A DNA stretch of 41,215 nucleotides, taken from the IMG/VR virus record IMGVR_UViG_3300021093_003887, positions 1-41,215 of that record; one strand, given 5' to 3'. Origin of the DNA: a virus. This document shows positions 23,560 through 30,898 of the stretch, in pieces. Each line of letters begins with the position of its first letter. Positions within the stretch are counted from its first letter, which is position 1. The notes below the pieces were generated by a model. It saw nothing but the letters and a program-made list of their open reading frames with translations. It was not told the origin of the DNA and did not search any database. The position numbers and the translations under genes were made by a program.

Positions 23560-24222
23560 ATGCAGGCCCTAGCGATAGGGAACGGCGAAAGCCGTCGCAA
23601 CATTGATATCAGTAGTTTTCAAAATCACACATTAATTGGTTGCAATGCCATACACAGAGAGTTTCAAGTAGATCATCTCATCTGTTGCGATCAACGCATG
23701 GTGCGAGAAGCCGTCGAAAATCCAAACACAATCAATACTACTATCTATGTCCGGGATCTATGGTATCATTATTTCCGGAAGATACGCAAAAATAAAAATA
23801 TAAGCCTACTGCCCGATCTTCCATACAAAGGAGATCGTAGACACGACCAACCTATACATTGGGGGAGTGGTTGTTACGCTGTGTTATTGGCTGCATTATT
23901 AGAGCATCGGGAGGTTTCTATGATAGGGTTTGATCTCTATGCCAGGGAAGATCGAGTAAACAATATTTACAAGGGCACTGCTAATTATGCTGGAATAAAT
24001 TCGTCTCCGGTTGATCCAGCCTATTGGGTTTATCAAATAGGACAGGTCTTCCATTATTTTCCCGATACTATTTTTAACATCTATAATTTTAGAGAATGGT
24101 CTATCCCGAAAGATTGGCAAAAAAATAACGTTCAGTTAATACCTATAAATATTGACACAGCATTCAATACATCTTATAATAATTCATCAGCGGTCTTCAA
24201 TGGCATTCACCCCGCTTTATAA
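23560..24222 (+). CDS. Glycosyltransferase-like / DUF115-like protein, 220 aa
   Basis: The N-terminal A-L-A-I-G-N-G-E-S-R (about 3-12) is the nucleotide-sugar-binding type of G-N-G-x-S motif seen in GT42 sialyltransferases and the related DUF115/MptE-like proteins; H-L-I-C-C-D-Q-R (about 42-49) follows the second strand, and W-G-S-G-C-Y-A-V-L-L-A-A-L-L with M-I-G-F-D-L-Y (about 106-134) is the typical central segment. It probably transfers a sugar or is a relative with a different nucleotide substrate. I chose the ATG at 23560 rather than an in-frame ATG at 23518 inside the structural gene, as the longer form adds a meaningless segment. Confidence 0.55.
   Translation: MQALAIGNGESRRNIDISSFQNHTLIGCNAIHREFQVDHLICCDQRMVREAVENPNTINTTIYVRDLWYHYFRKIRKNKNISLLPDLPYKGDRRHDQPIHWGSGCYAVLLAALLEHREVSMIGFDLYAREDRVNNIYKGTANYAGINSSPVDPAYWVYQIGQVFHYFPDTIFNIYNFREWSIPKDWQKNNVQLIPINIDTAFNTSYNNSSAVFNGIHPAL
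24144..24180 (+). promoter_or_regulatory. Overlapping late box and consensus sigma70 promoter
   Basis: A perfect late box TATAAATA (24144-24151) is immediately followed by TTGACA (24152-24157) and, after exactly 17 bp, TATAAT (24175-24180). The sigma70 start would be near 24187, giving a leader of about 80 nt and an AAAGGAG site before the ATG at 24268. Both lie in the last codons of the preceding gene. Confidence 0.7.
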
Positions 24223-24267
24223 ATTCTGCATGTCATCAAACTTGCTCATTTATAAAGGAGACTAGAG

Positions 24268-24774
24268 ATGGCAAATTTCCAACCAGTGACATACAAATAT
24301 GTCAGCACCAAAGAATATCACGATTCATTTCCCTGTGCTTATCGACAATGGCGTGCCGATAGTCACTGCAATCTGATACACGGTTACAGTTTTTCGATGA
24401 AGTTTAATTTCGGAACCGACGACCTCGATGTACGTAATTGGGCTGCTGACTATGGCGGACTCAAAGAATTAAAAGGTATCCTCGAAGATCAGTTTGACCA
24501 TACGCTTCTTGTGGCTGAAGACGATCCTGAACTCGAAACATTTAAACTTCTGCAAGAAAAGAAAATGGCCAAACTTACTATACTTCCTCGACTAGGGTGC
24601 GAAGGTTTGGCAGACATGCTGTACAAATATGTCAACGGTGTTTATATCCCCGATATGTGGGGGGCAGGAGAAGCAGAAAGACTTTGGTGTTTCCGCGTAG
24701 AAGTGAGAGAAACTCAGAGCAACATGGCTTTCCGAGAAGGTCATAGATGTTGGAATGAAGAGTTGTTAGGATGA
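24268..24774 (+). CDS. PTPS / QueD-like T-fold protein, 168 aa
   Basis: Resembles the 6-pyruvoyl-tetrahydropterin synthase / 6-carboxytetrahydropterin synthase family carried by many cyanophages: catalytic-type Cys in C34-N-L-I-H38-G-Y, D-Y-G-G-L-K-E-L-K (about 62-70), F-D-H-T-L-L, and E-V-R-E near the C-terminus. The family converts dihydroneopterin triphosphate to a pterin or queuosine precursor. Of the zinc ligands H-x-H and an upstream His, H38 is present, but the H-G-H motif is H-G-Y and the upstream A-A-H position appears to be C-A-Y, so zinc binding is questionable. The ATG has a strong AAAGGAG site, and the stop overlaps the next gene by 4 nt. Confidence 0.8.
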   Translation: MANFQPVTYKYVSTKEYHDSFPCAYRQWRADSHCNLIHGYSFSMKFNFGTDDLDVRNWAADYGGLKELKGILEDQFDHTLLVAEDDPELETFKLLQEKKMAKLTILPRLGCEGLADMLYKYVNGVYIPDMWGAGEAERLWCFRVEVRETQSNMAFREGHRCWNEELLG

Positions 24775-25952
24775 AGATAGCCGTAGTTGGTGCTGGTATC
24801 ACAGGAATAACTGCCGCCTACTACCTGGCAAAAGATGGTCACGAAGTAACAGTCTACGATCAAGAACCATATCCTGCGATGCGTACTAGCTATGCCAACG
24901 GAGGTCAAATATCTGTATCTAATTCAGAAACTTGGAATACTTGGGCCAACGTCGCTAAGGGATTCAAATGGATGTTTACTCAAGATGCTCCTCTCTTGAT
25001 ACGTCCTGATCTAGATCTAGACAAATATGCATGGCTGATGCGATTCCTATGGCACACGCTGAATGGTTCTCAGAGACAGAACACCATAGATACTATCAAT
25101 CTAGGTCTAGAAGCTAGATCATTGTACAAAGATATCATCCAATCGGAAGGGCTAGAGTTCGATCAGAGTTACTGTGGTATCTTGCACTTTTATAAAAATC
25201 AACGATATTTTGACGCCGCTGTTGACATCAAAGGCCTCTACGAAACCAACGGCAGCGAATGGGATATCGTAGATCTCGAGAAGATCATAGACATAGAACC
25301 CGCACTGAAATCCAGTTCCGGTATCATAGGAGGAGCATGGACTGCCAGTGATTGGACTGGCGATATACATAAATTCTGCTACGATCTCTCAGAAACTATG
25401 ACAGAAAAATATCAGGTAGAATTCCAGTTCAACGTCAAAGTAGAAGATCTACAGGAATTGAAAGCCTACTATGATGCGGTGGTAGTCTCCAATGGTGTAG
25501 GCAGCGTAAAGTCCGCTAGAATGGTCGGTGATGATCTGCCTATCTATCCTGTCAAAGGCTACAGCATAACCATTGAGCTCGATGACCAGAGTCTTGAACA
25601 TGCCCCATCAGTCAGCCTGTTAGACGATGAAGCCAAGATCGTCACGGCGAAACTAGGTCGTAGATTGCGAGTAGCAGGCACTGCGGAGCTCTGTGGTGAG
25701 AATTACGATATACGGAGATCCAGGATCGAACCCCTGTTGAGATGGGTCCATGAAAATTTCCCCGAGATCAACACCTCTCAATATTCCAGTTGGGCCTGCC
25801 TGAGACCTATGACTCCAAACATGATGCCCATAGTCCGGCAGAGCTCACGAGAACCTAAAATATTTTATCACACTGGACATGGTCATCTAGGGTGGACCAT
25901 AAGTCCAGCCACAGCTAAAAAATTGGTTAAATTATTATATGAAAAACTTTAA
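24771..25952 (+). CDS. dadA: D-amino-acid dehydrogenase-like FAD flavoprotein, 393 aa
   Basis: The FAD-binding G7-A-G-I-T-G12 after I-A-V-V, with E/D at the end of strand 2 (V-Y-D-Q-E), [10 protein letters not shown] (about 43-52) and the C-terminal [14 protein letters not shown] match DadA-type oxidoreductases. These oxidise D-amino acids to keto acids, feeding electrons to the membrane. The chain is slightly shorter than bacterial DadA (about 430). It overlaps the PTPS-like gene by 4 nt and the kdsA gene by 14 nt, so it is one cassette with them. Related flavoproteins oxidise other amines, so the substrate may differ. Confidence 0.75.
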   Translation: MKIAVVGAGITGITAAYYLAKDGHEVTVYDQEPYPAMRTSYANGGQISVSNSETWNTWANVAKGFKWMFTQDAPLLIRPDLDLDKYAWLMRFLWHTLNGSQRQNTIDTINLGLEARSLYKDIIQSEGLEFDQSYCGILHFYKNQRYFDAAVDIKGLYETNGSEWDIVDLEKIIDIEPALKSSSGIIGGAWTASDWTGDIHKFCYDLSETMTEKYQVEFQFNVKVEDLQELKAYYDAVVVSNGVGSVKSARMVGDDLPIYPVKGYSITIELDDQSLEHAPSVSLLDDEAKIVTAKLGRRLRVAGTAELCGENYDIRRSRIEPLLRWVHENFPEINTSQYSSWACLRPMTPNMMPIVRQSSREPKIFYHTGHGHLGWTISPATAKKLVKLLYEKL

Positions 25953-26763
25953 TATTGGCAAAACAGTGGCCAGCAATGAGAATAAAATTTTCCTCATCGC
26001 AGGCCCATGTCAAATAGAATCAGACACTCATGCTCAACATCTCGCAGGATCTATCAAAGAAATCTGCGACGAACTAGACATAGATCTCATATACAAAAGC
26101 AGTTTCGACAAAGCTAATAGATCCAGCATCGATACCAAAAGAGGCGTAGGTATCGATCGAGGACTGCAGATATTAAATGATGTAAAAAAGAAATTTGATC
26201 TATCAATTTTAACAGACATACACGAAACAAATCAGGCTACAGAAGTCGCTGCCGCAGGTGTTGATGTTCTACAGATTCCCGCTTTCCTGTGCCGGCAGAC
26301 TGACCTATTGCTGGCTGCGGGCAAGACCGGATGCGCCATTAACGTAAAGAAAGGCCAGTTTCTCGCACCTCACGATATGAAGAACGTTGCTGAAAAAATC
26401 GCCTCCACTGGCAATGAAAGGATAATGTTATGCGAAAGAGGTTACACTCATGGATACAATAACTTGGTTGTGGATATGCGTAGTCTACCCATTATGGCAA
26501 GCACCGGGTATCCGGTGGTCTTTGATGCCACACATTCTGTACAGCAGCCTGGAGGAATGGGAACGAAATCAGGCGGAGATCGCGAAATGGTGCCCTACCT
26601 GGCGAGGGCTGCTGTAGCCACGGGCTGTGTAGCAGGAGTGTTCATGGAAGTGCATGAGGATCCTGATCGTGCTCCTTCAGATGGTCCTAACATGGTCAAT
26701 ATAAAAAATCTCTATGAGATTTTAGAAAAATTGCTAGAAATTGATAAAATAGTAAAAATATAA
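25939..26763 (+). CDS. kdsA: 3-deoxy-8-phosphooctulonate (Kdo-8-P) synthase KdsA, 274 aa
   Basis: Length and sequence match KdsA: I-A-G-P-C-Q-I-E (about 20-27) phosphoenolpyruvate site, [10 protein letters not shown] (about 54-63), T-D-I-H-E (about 92-96), [25 protein letters not shown] and D-A-T-H-S-V-Q. The enzyme condenses phosphoenolpyruvate with arabinose-5-phosphate to Kdo-8-phosphate, the first committed step to the Kdo of Gram-negative lipopolysaccharide. It overlaps the flavoprotein gene by 14 nt, and the glycosyltransferase gene starts at the base after its stop. Confidence 0.95.
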   Translation: MKNFNIGKTVASNENKIFLIAGPCQIESDTHAQHLAGSIKEICDELDIDLIYKSSFDKANRSSIDTKRGVGIDRGLQILNDVKKKFDLSILTDIHETNQATEVAAAGVDVLQIPAFLCRQTDLLLAAGKTGCAINVKKGQFLAPHDMKNVAEKIASTGNERIMLCERGYTHGYNNLVVDMRSLPIMASTGYPVVFDATHSVQQPGGMGTKSGGDREMVPYLARAAVATGCVAGVFMEVHEDPDRAPSDGPNMVNIKNLYEILEKLLEIDKIVKI

Positions 26764-27588
26764 ATGGAACACGATAGAGGTCTTCTTAAAGAAATCCTTA
26801 ACAAGCAGCAATGGAAACATTATAAAAGTACAGGAGAATTGCCTCCTGATTTCGTATATCCAGAAGCCGAACCTATCCCAACAGACCCTACGGATTTTAT
26901 CACTGTGCTCTGCGTGAGATTCGGCAACAAATATGGTCCGGAGTATGTAGAAAAATTGCGTAACATGGTCGCTAGGCACTTAACGATACCATATGAGTTC
27001 TGCTGCCTCACAGATGACCAACATCCGATCGAAGGTGTGAGATCTATAATTAGACCCAACGAAGGTTACACTAAAGGTTGGTGGCACAAGGTTCATATGT
27101 TCGATCCCAATCTAGAGTTGAAAGGCAGAGTATTATATATGGATCTCGATGTTATCATACATGATAACATCAATAGATTAGTCGTTGGTCAAGAAAAACG
27201 CTTTATGGGAATCAGAGATTTCAATAGAAAATTCAATCCTAATTGGAATATCCTCAATAGTTCGGTGATGAGTTGGCCAGCAGGACTACATCCCGATATT
27301 TTTACTACCTTTAAAACTGATCCAAAAAAAGCCCAAAGATTACACGGGGATCAAGATTGGATCTGGCAGGTAGCCAAATCTCGCATTACCTTTTGGCCGG
27401 ATCGATGGATACTTAGTTACAAGTGGGAAGTCAGAGATCGCAGTGAAATTTTATATTCGGGAATTCAGCGAACATTCAAATCTATAAGGAATGCTCCGAT
27501 ACCTAGAGATTGTTCGATATGTGTATTTCATGGAGATCCAAATCCCCATGATATAAAAGATCCATATGTTGTTGACAACTGGCGTTGA
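26764..27588 (+). CDS. GT-A type glycosyltransferase, 274 aa
   Basis: A D-x-D motif (D127-L-D129 in L-Y-M-D-L-D-V) follows a hydrophobic strand, with G-W-W-H-K at about 105-109 and a H-G-D-Q-D-W motif at 194-199 that fits the catalytic and acceptor-binding segment of GT8- and GT24-like enzymes; H-G-D-P-N-P at the end may bind metal. It probably uses a nucleotide sugar to glycosylate a surface polysaccharide or virion protein. It starts right after the kdsA stop with no spacer. A sigma70 promoter for the next gene lies in its last codons. Confidence 0.7.
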   Translation: MEHDRGLLKEILNKQQWKHYKSTGELPPDFVYPEAEPIPTDPTDFITVLCVRFGNKYGPEYVEKLRNMVARHLTIPYEFCCLTDDQHPIEGVRSIIRPNEGYTKGWWHKVHMFDPNLELKGRVLYMDLDVIIHDNINRLVVGQEKRFMGIRDFNRKFNPNWNILNSSVMSWPAGLHPDIFTTFKTDPKKAQRLHGDQDWIWQVAKSRITFWPDRWILSYKWEVRDRSEILYSGIQRTFKSIRNAPIPRDCSICVFHGDPNPHDIKDPYVVDNWR

Positions 27589-27600
27589 TCATAATATAAT
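27572..27600 (+). promoter_or_regulatory. Consensus sigma70 promoter TTGACA-N17-TATAAT
   Basis: TTGACA at 27572-27577 and TATAAT at 27595-27600 are perfect with a 17-bp spacer. The ATG at 27607 is only 7 nt after the -10 box, so the start of transcription would coincide with the start codon. Confidence 0.8.
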
Positions 27601-27606
27601 AATACT

Positions 27607-28668
27607 ATGACTAAACGTATCGGTTTCGCCTGCAAATGGATCGACTATCCCGGACAGGTTGATGGAATCAAACCCAAGGACGACTGTAAAAAATACAACA
27701 CAGGTTCTACTACTGTCGCTTGGTTAAATAGACAGACCAAGGACGTGGCTGTAGAAAAACTATGGTCATTGATGCAACAGAACATTGAATCTACACGCCT
27801 CCTTGTAGAACGAGTAGGAGCATTAGATGAAAATCTTAGAATGGTACGACTCAGCAGCGATATCCTTCCTGTGTACACTGAGCCAACTTGGAGCTGGTTT
27901 TGGCGGACTGCCGATGTCAGAGCCTATTGCCAAAGAGAATTTGGACGAGTGGGAGATCTTGCTCGCGAGAAAGGTGTTCGCCTTAGTTTTCATCCTGGCC
28001 AGTTTACTGTGCTTGCTTCTGATAATCCAGATATTGTAAATAGAAGCATAGAGGAGTTTGAATATCATGTGGATATGGCTCGCTGGATGGGATATGGCAA
28101 GACGTTTCAAGACTTTAAAATCAACGTCCACATCGCAGGCAGACAAGGTCCAATGGGAATCGTTGCTGCGCTGGCTCGTATGACTCCAGAAGCTCGCAAT
28201 ACACTGACCATCGAAAATGATGAGATTACATGGGGCACCGATGCCAGTCTGGAACTGGTAGAACACTGTGCTTTAGTGTTAGACATACACCATCATTGGA
28301 TACACACAGGAGAATATATCAATGCGGAAGACGACCGTGTTAAAAGGATTATTGACAGTTGGCGCGGTGTGCGTCCTGTCATACATTATAGTGTGTCACG
28401 GGAAGAGCATCTTACTGACCATCCCGGACACCAACGCCCCGATCTTCGGACGTTACTAGAACAAGGACACAAAAAAGCCAAACTCCGTGCTCACAGCGAT
28501 TTTATGTGGAACACTGCCTGCAACAAATGGGCATTAGAACACGGCGAATGGGCCGATATTATGGTAGAGGCCAAGGGCAAAAATCTTGCCAGCTTTGCCC
28601 TCTACGAAGAAGCTAAAAGGATTATTTCTTTGCCGCTGGCTTGCGACCACGAGTCGTTGCTTTCTTAG
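27607..28668 (+). CDS. uvsE: UV-damage endonuclease UvsE/UvdE, 353 aa
   Basis: Matches the UvdE family: N-terminal I-G-F-A-C-K-W, R-L-S-S-D-I-L-P (about 80-87), L-S-F-H-P-G-Q-F-T-V-L (about 124-134), N-V-H-I-A-G-R-Q-G (about 172-180), T-I-E-N-D-E (about 200-205), L-D-I-H-H-H-W (about 223-229) and R-A-H-S-D-F. The His, Glu and Asp residues bind the metals of the TIM-barrel nuclease, which nicks DNA 5' of pyrimidine dimers and starts repair. The C-terminus overlaps the end of the convergent gene at 28622 by 47 nt. It is probably expressed early from its own sigma70 promoter, with a leaderless mRNA. Confidence 0.93.
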   Translation: MTKRIGFACKWIDYPGQVDGIKPKDDCKKYNTGSTTVAWLNRQTKDVAVEKLWSLMQQNIESTRLLVERVGALDENLRMVRLSSDILPVYTEPTWSWFWRTADVRAYCQREFGRVGDLAREKGVRLSFHPGQFTVLASDNPDIVNRSIEEFEYHVDMARWMGYGKTFQDFKINVHIAGRQGPMGIVAALARMTPEARNTLTIENDEITWGTDASLELVEHCALVLDIHHHWIHTGEYINAEDDRVKRIIDSWRGVRPVIHYSVSREEHLTDHPGHQRPDLRTLLEQGHKKAKLRAHSDFMWNTACNKWALEHGEWADIMVEAKGKNLASFALYEEAKRIISLPLACDHESLLS

Positions 28669-28933
28669 CAGCAGTTTTGGCTTTTGTAGCAGCCTTTTTA
28701 ACTTCTGTTTTAGCTTTTTCAACAACTACAGAAACATCTGACGCATCGACTTTACCGTCTTTGTTCACATCAGCAGTGGTCTGTACACCGCTAACTGCAT
28801 TTTGTACAGCGGCTTTGACATCATCGGCGTCAACTTTACCGTCGTTGTTAACGTCTAAACCTTTAGAATTTCTGTTGAAATAGATAAGGGCGCCAACGAC
28901 TACTGCTGCTGCGATTGCTAATAAGATTTCCAT
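28622..28933 (-). CDS. Membrane-anchored double EF-hand peptide with basic tail, 103 aa
   Basis: Residues 2-19 are a hydrophobic, Ala/Val-rich membrane anchor or signal. Two calcium-binding dockerin-type EF-hand loops follow: D27-V-N-N-D-G-K-V-D-A-D-D38 and D55-V-N-K-D-G-K-V-D-A-S-D66. The last 28 residues are almost only Lys, Ala, Thr and Arg (K-K-A-A-T-K-A-K repeats), like histone H1 tails. An AAGGAG site lies 8 nt before the ATG; the longer in-frame start at 29011 would cross the promoter. The gene diverges from the superoxide dismutase gene through a shared palindromic late promoter. Function unknown. Confidence 0.75.
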   Translation of the reverse strand: MEILLAIAAAVVVGALIYFNRNSKGLDVNNDGKVDADDVKAAVQNAVSGVQTTADVNKDGKVDASDVSVVVEKAKTEVKKAATKAKTAAKKATTRGRKPAAKK

Positions 28934-28953
28934 GGTTAAATCTCCTTGTAGGT

Positions 28954-28971
28954 TATTTACCACGGTAAATA
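28954..28971. promoter_or_regulatory. Palindromic bidirectional late promoter (TATTTACC-AC-GGTAAATA)
   Basis: GGTAAATA occurs on both strands as a perfect inverted repeat with a 2-bp centre. Rightward, 6 nt after the last A is exactly the ATG at 28977 (leaderless superoxide dismutase). Leftward, the predicted start at about 28948 leaves a leader of about 15 nt that carries an AAGGAG site before the ATG at 28933. Confidence 0.55.
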
Positions 28972-28976
28972 CAGTC

Positions 28977-29534
28977 ATGCTACATTTTATTAAAAGTCTG
29001 ACCGAAAGCACAGATCGCAGAGAAATCTACCAAGAAAAACTAAAATTTGGTAAAAGTGAACTGGCTCCGGTTATGAGCGAAGATACTATTAAGTATCACT
29101 ATGATGGACTGGCTGCCAAGTATTCAGAGCGTTATAATAAAGGCGAAGGTGATCCAGATTTTAATTATGGCGGTGCTGTTCTGCACAATATTTTCTTTGC
29201 TAACTTGACCCCTCCCAGAGCTGCTAATAAACCAACGGGGCTCAGTAAGTCTTTGATAGAAAATAAATGGGGAAGTTTTGACGAGTTTAAAGACGAAATT
29301 GAAAAAACTGTTATGTCAATTCAAGGTAGCGGGTGGCTATATATGGATACCACCGGAGAAATAAAAACTATACGCAATCACGAGTATAAGAAGAACATGA
29401 AGATTGCTCTGTTGATAGACTGGTGGGAGCATGCTTGGGCTCTTGATTATCAACAGGACAAAGTTAAATACCTTAACAATATTTGGCGTATCATCAACTG
29501 GGACACAGTTGACATTAGACTACAAGGAGCGTAA
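28977..29534 (+). CDS. Fe/Mn-family superoxide dismutase, 185 aa
   Basis: The metal ligands are recognisable: H41 in I-K-Y-H-Y, H70 in V-L-H-N, D148 and H152 in I-D-W-W-E-H-A-W, with Y49 at the position of the gateway tyrosine. H135 (T-I-R-N-H) stands where Gln usually hydrogen-bonds the metal-bound solvent, as in archaeal and mycobacterial enzymes, and the second-shell His after H41 is missing (D-G-L), so metal choice (Fe, Mn or both) cannot be read safely. It removes superoxide. I chose the ATG at 28977 over an in-frame one at 28932 because the latter would run across the promoter. The downstream small gene starts 1 nt after the stop. Confidence 0.9.
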   Translation: MLHFIKSLTESTDRREIYQEKLKFGKSELAPVMSEDTIKYHYDGLAAKYSERYNKGEGDPDFNYGGAVLHNIFFANLTPPRAANKPTGLSKSLIENKWGSFDEFKDEIEKTVMSIQGSGWLYMDTTGEIKTIRNHEYKKNMKIALLIDWWEHAWALDYQQDKVKYLNNIWRIINWDTVDIRLQGA

Positions 29535-29537
29535 AAT
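29509..29537 (+). promoter_or_regulatory. Probable sigma70 promoter TTGACA-N17-TAAAAT
   Basis: TTGACA at 29509-29514 is perfect and, with a 17-bp spacer, TAAAAT at 29532-29537 has one mismatch. It would start inside the small membrane gene at about 29544 and could serve the iscU-iscA genes downstream. Confidence 0.4.
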
Positions 29538-29661
29538 GTTAGATATACTATTTTGGATAGCAGTAGGGGCATTCATTGGTTGGAATTTTCCACAGCCATT
29601 CTGGGCTAAAATGATCCAAGAAAAAATTCAAAACATGCTGGCGAAAAAACCGCAGGAGTAA
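29536..29661 (+). CDS. Small membrane protein, 41 aa
   Basis: The 41 residues hold one hydrophobic segment (about 3-17: D-I-L-F-W-I-A-V-G-A-F-I-G-W) followed by a short amphipathic, Lys-rich tail. An AAGGAG site lies 6 nt before the ATG at 29536, in the last codons of the dismutase gene. A longer frame from 29431 would sit inside the dismutase and is rejected. Function unknown; it could anchor a partner at the membrane. Confidence 0.6.
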   Translation: MLDILFWIAVGAFIGWNFPQPFWAKMIQEKIQNMLAKKPQE

Positions 29662-29664
29662 TAA

Positions 29665-30054
29665 ATGGCATACAGCGATAAGGTTATTGATCATTATGAA
29701 AATCCACGCAACGTAGGTTCATTTGATAAGAACGATGAAGATGTTGGTACAGGAATGGTGGGAGCGCCAGCATGCGGAGACGTGATGAAACTGCAGATAA
29801 AGGTCAACGAAAATGGCATTATATCCGATGCACGTTTTAAGACGTATGGATGTGGTTCAGCGATCGCGAGCAGTTCGCTGGTTACGGAGTGGGTCAAAGG
29901 TAAAACTCTTGAGGAAGCTGGTACTATTCGAAACACGGAGATTGCCAAAGAACTTGCTCTACCGCCTGTCAAGATCCATTGCTCGATCCTCGCGGAAGAC
30001 GCCATCAAGGCTGCGATAGAAGACTATAAGAAAAAACATTCAGAGGTAAATTAA
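29665..30054 (+). CDS. iscU: IscU/NifU-type Fe-S cluster scaffold, 129 aa
   Basis: All key IscU residues are present at the same numbers as in E. coli IscU: C37 in A-P-A-C-G-D with D39, C63 in Y-G-C-G-S-A, the chaperone-binding L-P-P-V-K at 99-103, and H105-C106. The length is also normal. IscU assembles 2Fe-2S clusters on these cysteines with sulfur from a cysteine desulfurase and hands them on. No desulfurase is in the window, so it would use the host IscS. An A-type carrier follows (30262). An AGGAG site precedes the ATG. Confidence 0.95.
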   Translation: MAYSDKVIDHYENPRNVGSFDKNDEDVGTGMVGAPACGDVMKLQIKVNENGIISDARFKTYGCGSAIASSSLVTEWVKGKTLEEAGTIRNTEIAKELALPPVKIHCSILAEDAIKAAIEDYKKKHSEVN

Positions 30055-30056
30055 CA

Positions 30057-30293
30057 ATGGAACACCTCATCATGTATTGGGCATTAGTCATTGCTCCTGC
30101 AGATTTAGGTAGAGTAGATACTGTTTTTCGAACCAACGAACCTTGCCGCGTCCAAGCAGAACAGTATAGACGCATGGGGTACAAAGCAGACTGCGTACCC
30201 ACTAACCAACTAGAAATTTCTCGTAGCGAACAGCAATTACGTAGTCTAGCAAATTTGCTCTATGGTAACACTGACAGAACTAGCAGCCACTAA
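30057..30293 (+). CDS. Small hypothetical protein, 78 aa
   Basis: No recognised domain. A hydrophobic N-terminal stretch ([10 protein letters not shown]) is followed by a polar part with C30 and C46 in E-P-C-R-V and A-D-C-V-P, which could form a pair. It starts 2 nt after iscU and overlaps iscA by 32 nt, so it is part of the iron-sulfur gene run and may be linked to it by more than position. A GAGGT site precedes the ATG. Confidence 0.55.
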   Translation: MEHLIMYWALVIAPADLGRVDTVFRTNEPCRVQAEQYRRMGYKADCVPTNQLEISRSEQQLRSLANLLYGNTDRTSSH

Positions 30294-30582
30294 GGTCAAA
30301 ACTAATCTAGAACGCAGAGGGCAAGGCCTTGGTATCCGTCTAGGTGTTAAAACTACAGGATGTTCTGGTCTTGCCTATGTGTTAGAATTCGTAGATAAAG
30401 AATCATCCAACGACTTAAAATTCACTAGCCATGATGTAGATATTTTCGTGGATCCCAAAAGTCTTGTCTATATCGATGGTATAATCATGGATTGGCAAAA
30501 ACGGGGCCTTAACGAAGGTTTTGAGTTCATCAATCCGCAGGAAAAGGATCGCTGCGGCTGTGGTGAAAGTTTTCGAGTTTAA
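30262..30582 (+). CDS. iscA: IscA-type (A-type) Fe-S carrier protein, 106 aa
   Basis: The three conserved cysteines of HesB/IscA carriers are C34 in T-G-C-S-G, and C98 and C100 in R-C-G-C-G-E-S-F near the C-terminus, matching the positions of E. coli IscA (C35, C99, C101). The central D-x-x-S-L-x-Y-I-D-G segment is also typical. Such proteins carry iron or 4Fe-4S clusters to target enzymes, including radical SAM proteins. The start overlaps the preceding small gene by 32 nt. It converges with the leftward gene at 30579. Confidence 0.93.
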   Translation: MVTLTELAATKVKTNLERRGQGLGIRLGVKTTGCSGLAYVLEFVDKESSNDLKFTSHDVDIFVDPKSLVYIDGIIMDWQKRGLNEGFEFINPQEKDRCGCGESFRV

Positions 30583-30866
30583 AATTTTCCCACTGGCCAA
30601 TCTATACTGGCAGGCATGTCCCAGATTTTTTTACGTTCAACACCCTTGCGCTGGGCGAATCTCTTAGCATCACAATTATTGCAGCAATGGAAATAATTAT
30701 TGCTGAGCCTCCTGTGATCGATCTTTTTCAAATCTCTTTCAAACAGTTCATCGCAGTTATCACAACGGAATATCGCTACGACTTTTTTCCGTAGATAACG
30801 ATGTGCGACACCTAGTTTACTGAATCTAGAATATTGATTATCGACGGTTTTCTTTTTTAAGAACAT
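30579..30866 (-). CDS. Small zinc-finger-like protein, 95 aa
   Basis: C35-x2-C38 (F-R-C-D-N-C) and the cluster H60-C61-C62-x2-C65 (H-C-C-N-N-C) about 25 residues later fit a zinc-binding knuckle pair, with many Lys and Arg around it, as in small nucleic-acid-binding proteins of T4-like marine phages. It could be an HNH-related relic or a transcription regulator; the sequence does not decide. I chose the ATG at 30866 over a TTG one codon upstream. A minus-strand box TGTAAATA (30878-30871) ends 5 nt before the ATG, so it too may be leaderless. Confidence 0.65.
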   Translation of the reverse strand: MFLKKKTVDNQYSRFSKLGVAHRYLRKKVVAIFRCDNCDELFERDLKKIDHRRLSNNYFHCCNNCDAKRFAQRKGVERKKIWDMPASIDWPVGKF

Positions 30867-30870
30867 CAAG

Positions 30871-30878
30871 TATTTACA
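30871..30878 (-). promoter_or_regulatory. Leftward late-type promoter box (TGTAAATA)
   Basis: Read on the minus strand, TGTAAATA matches the late consensus at 6 of 8 bases. The ATG at 30866 begins 5 nt after its last A. Confidence 0.35.
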
Positions 30879-30898
30879 TTCGGCTTATAAAATTCTTT

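Noticed and set aside
28932-28976. Longer start for the superoxide dismutase at 28932
   Set aside because: It would run through the palindromic late promoter and adds 15 residues unlike any dismutase N-terminus.
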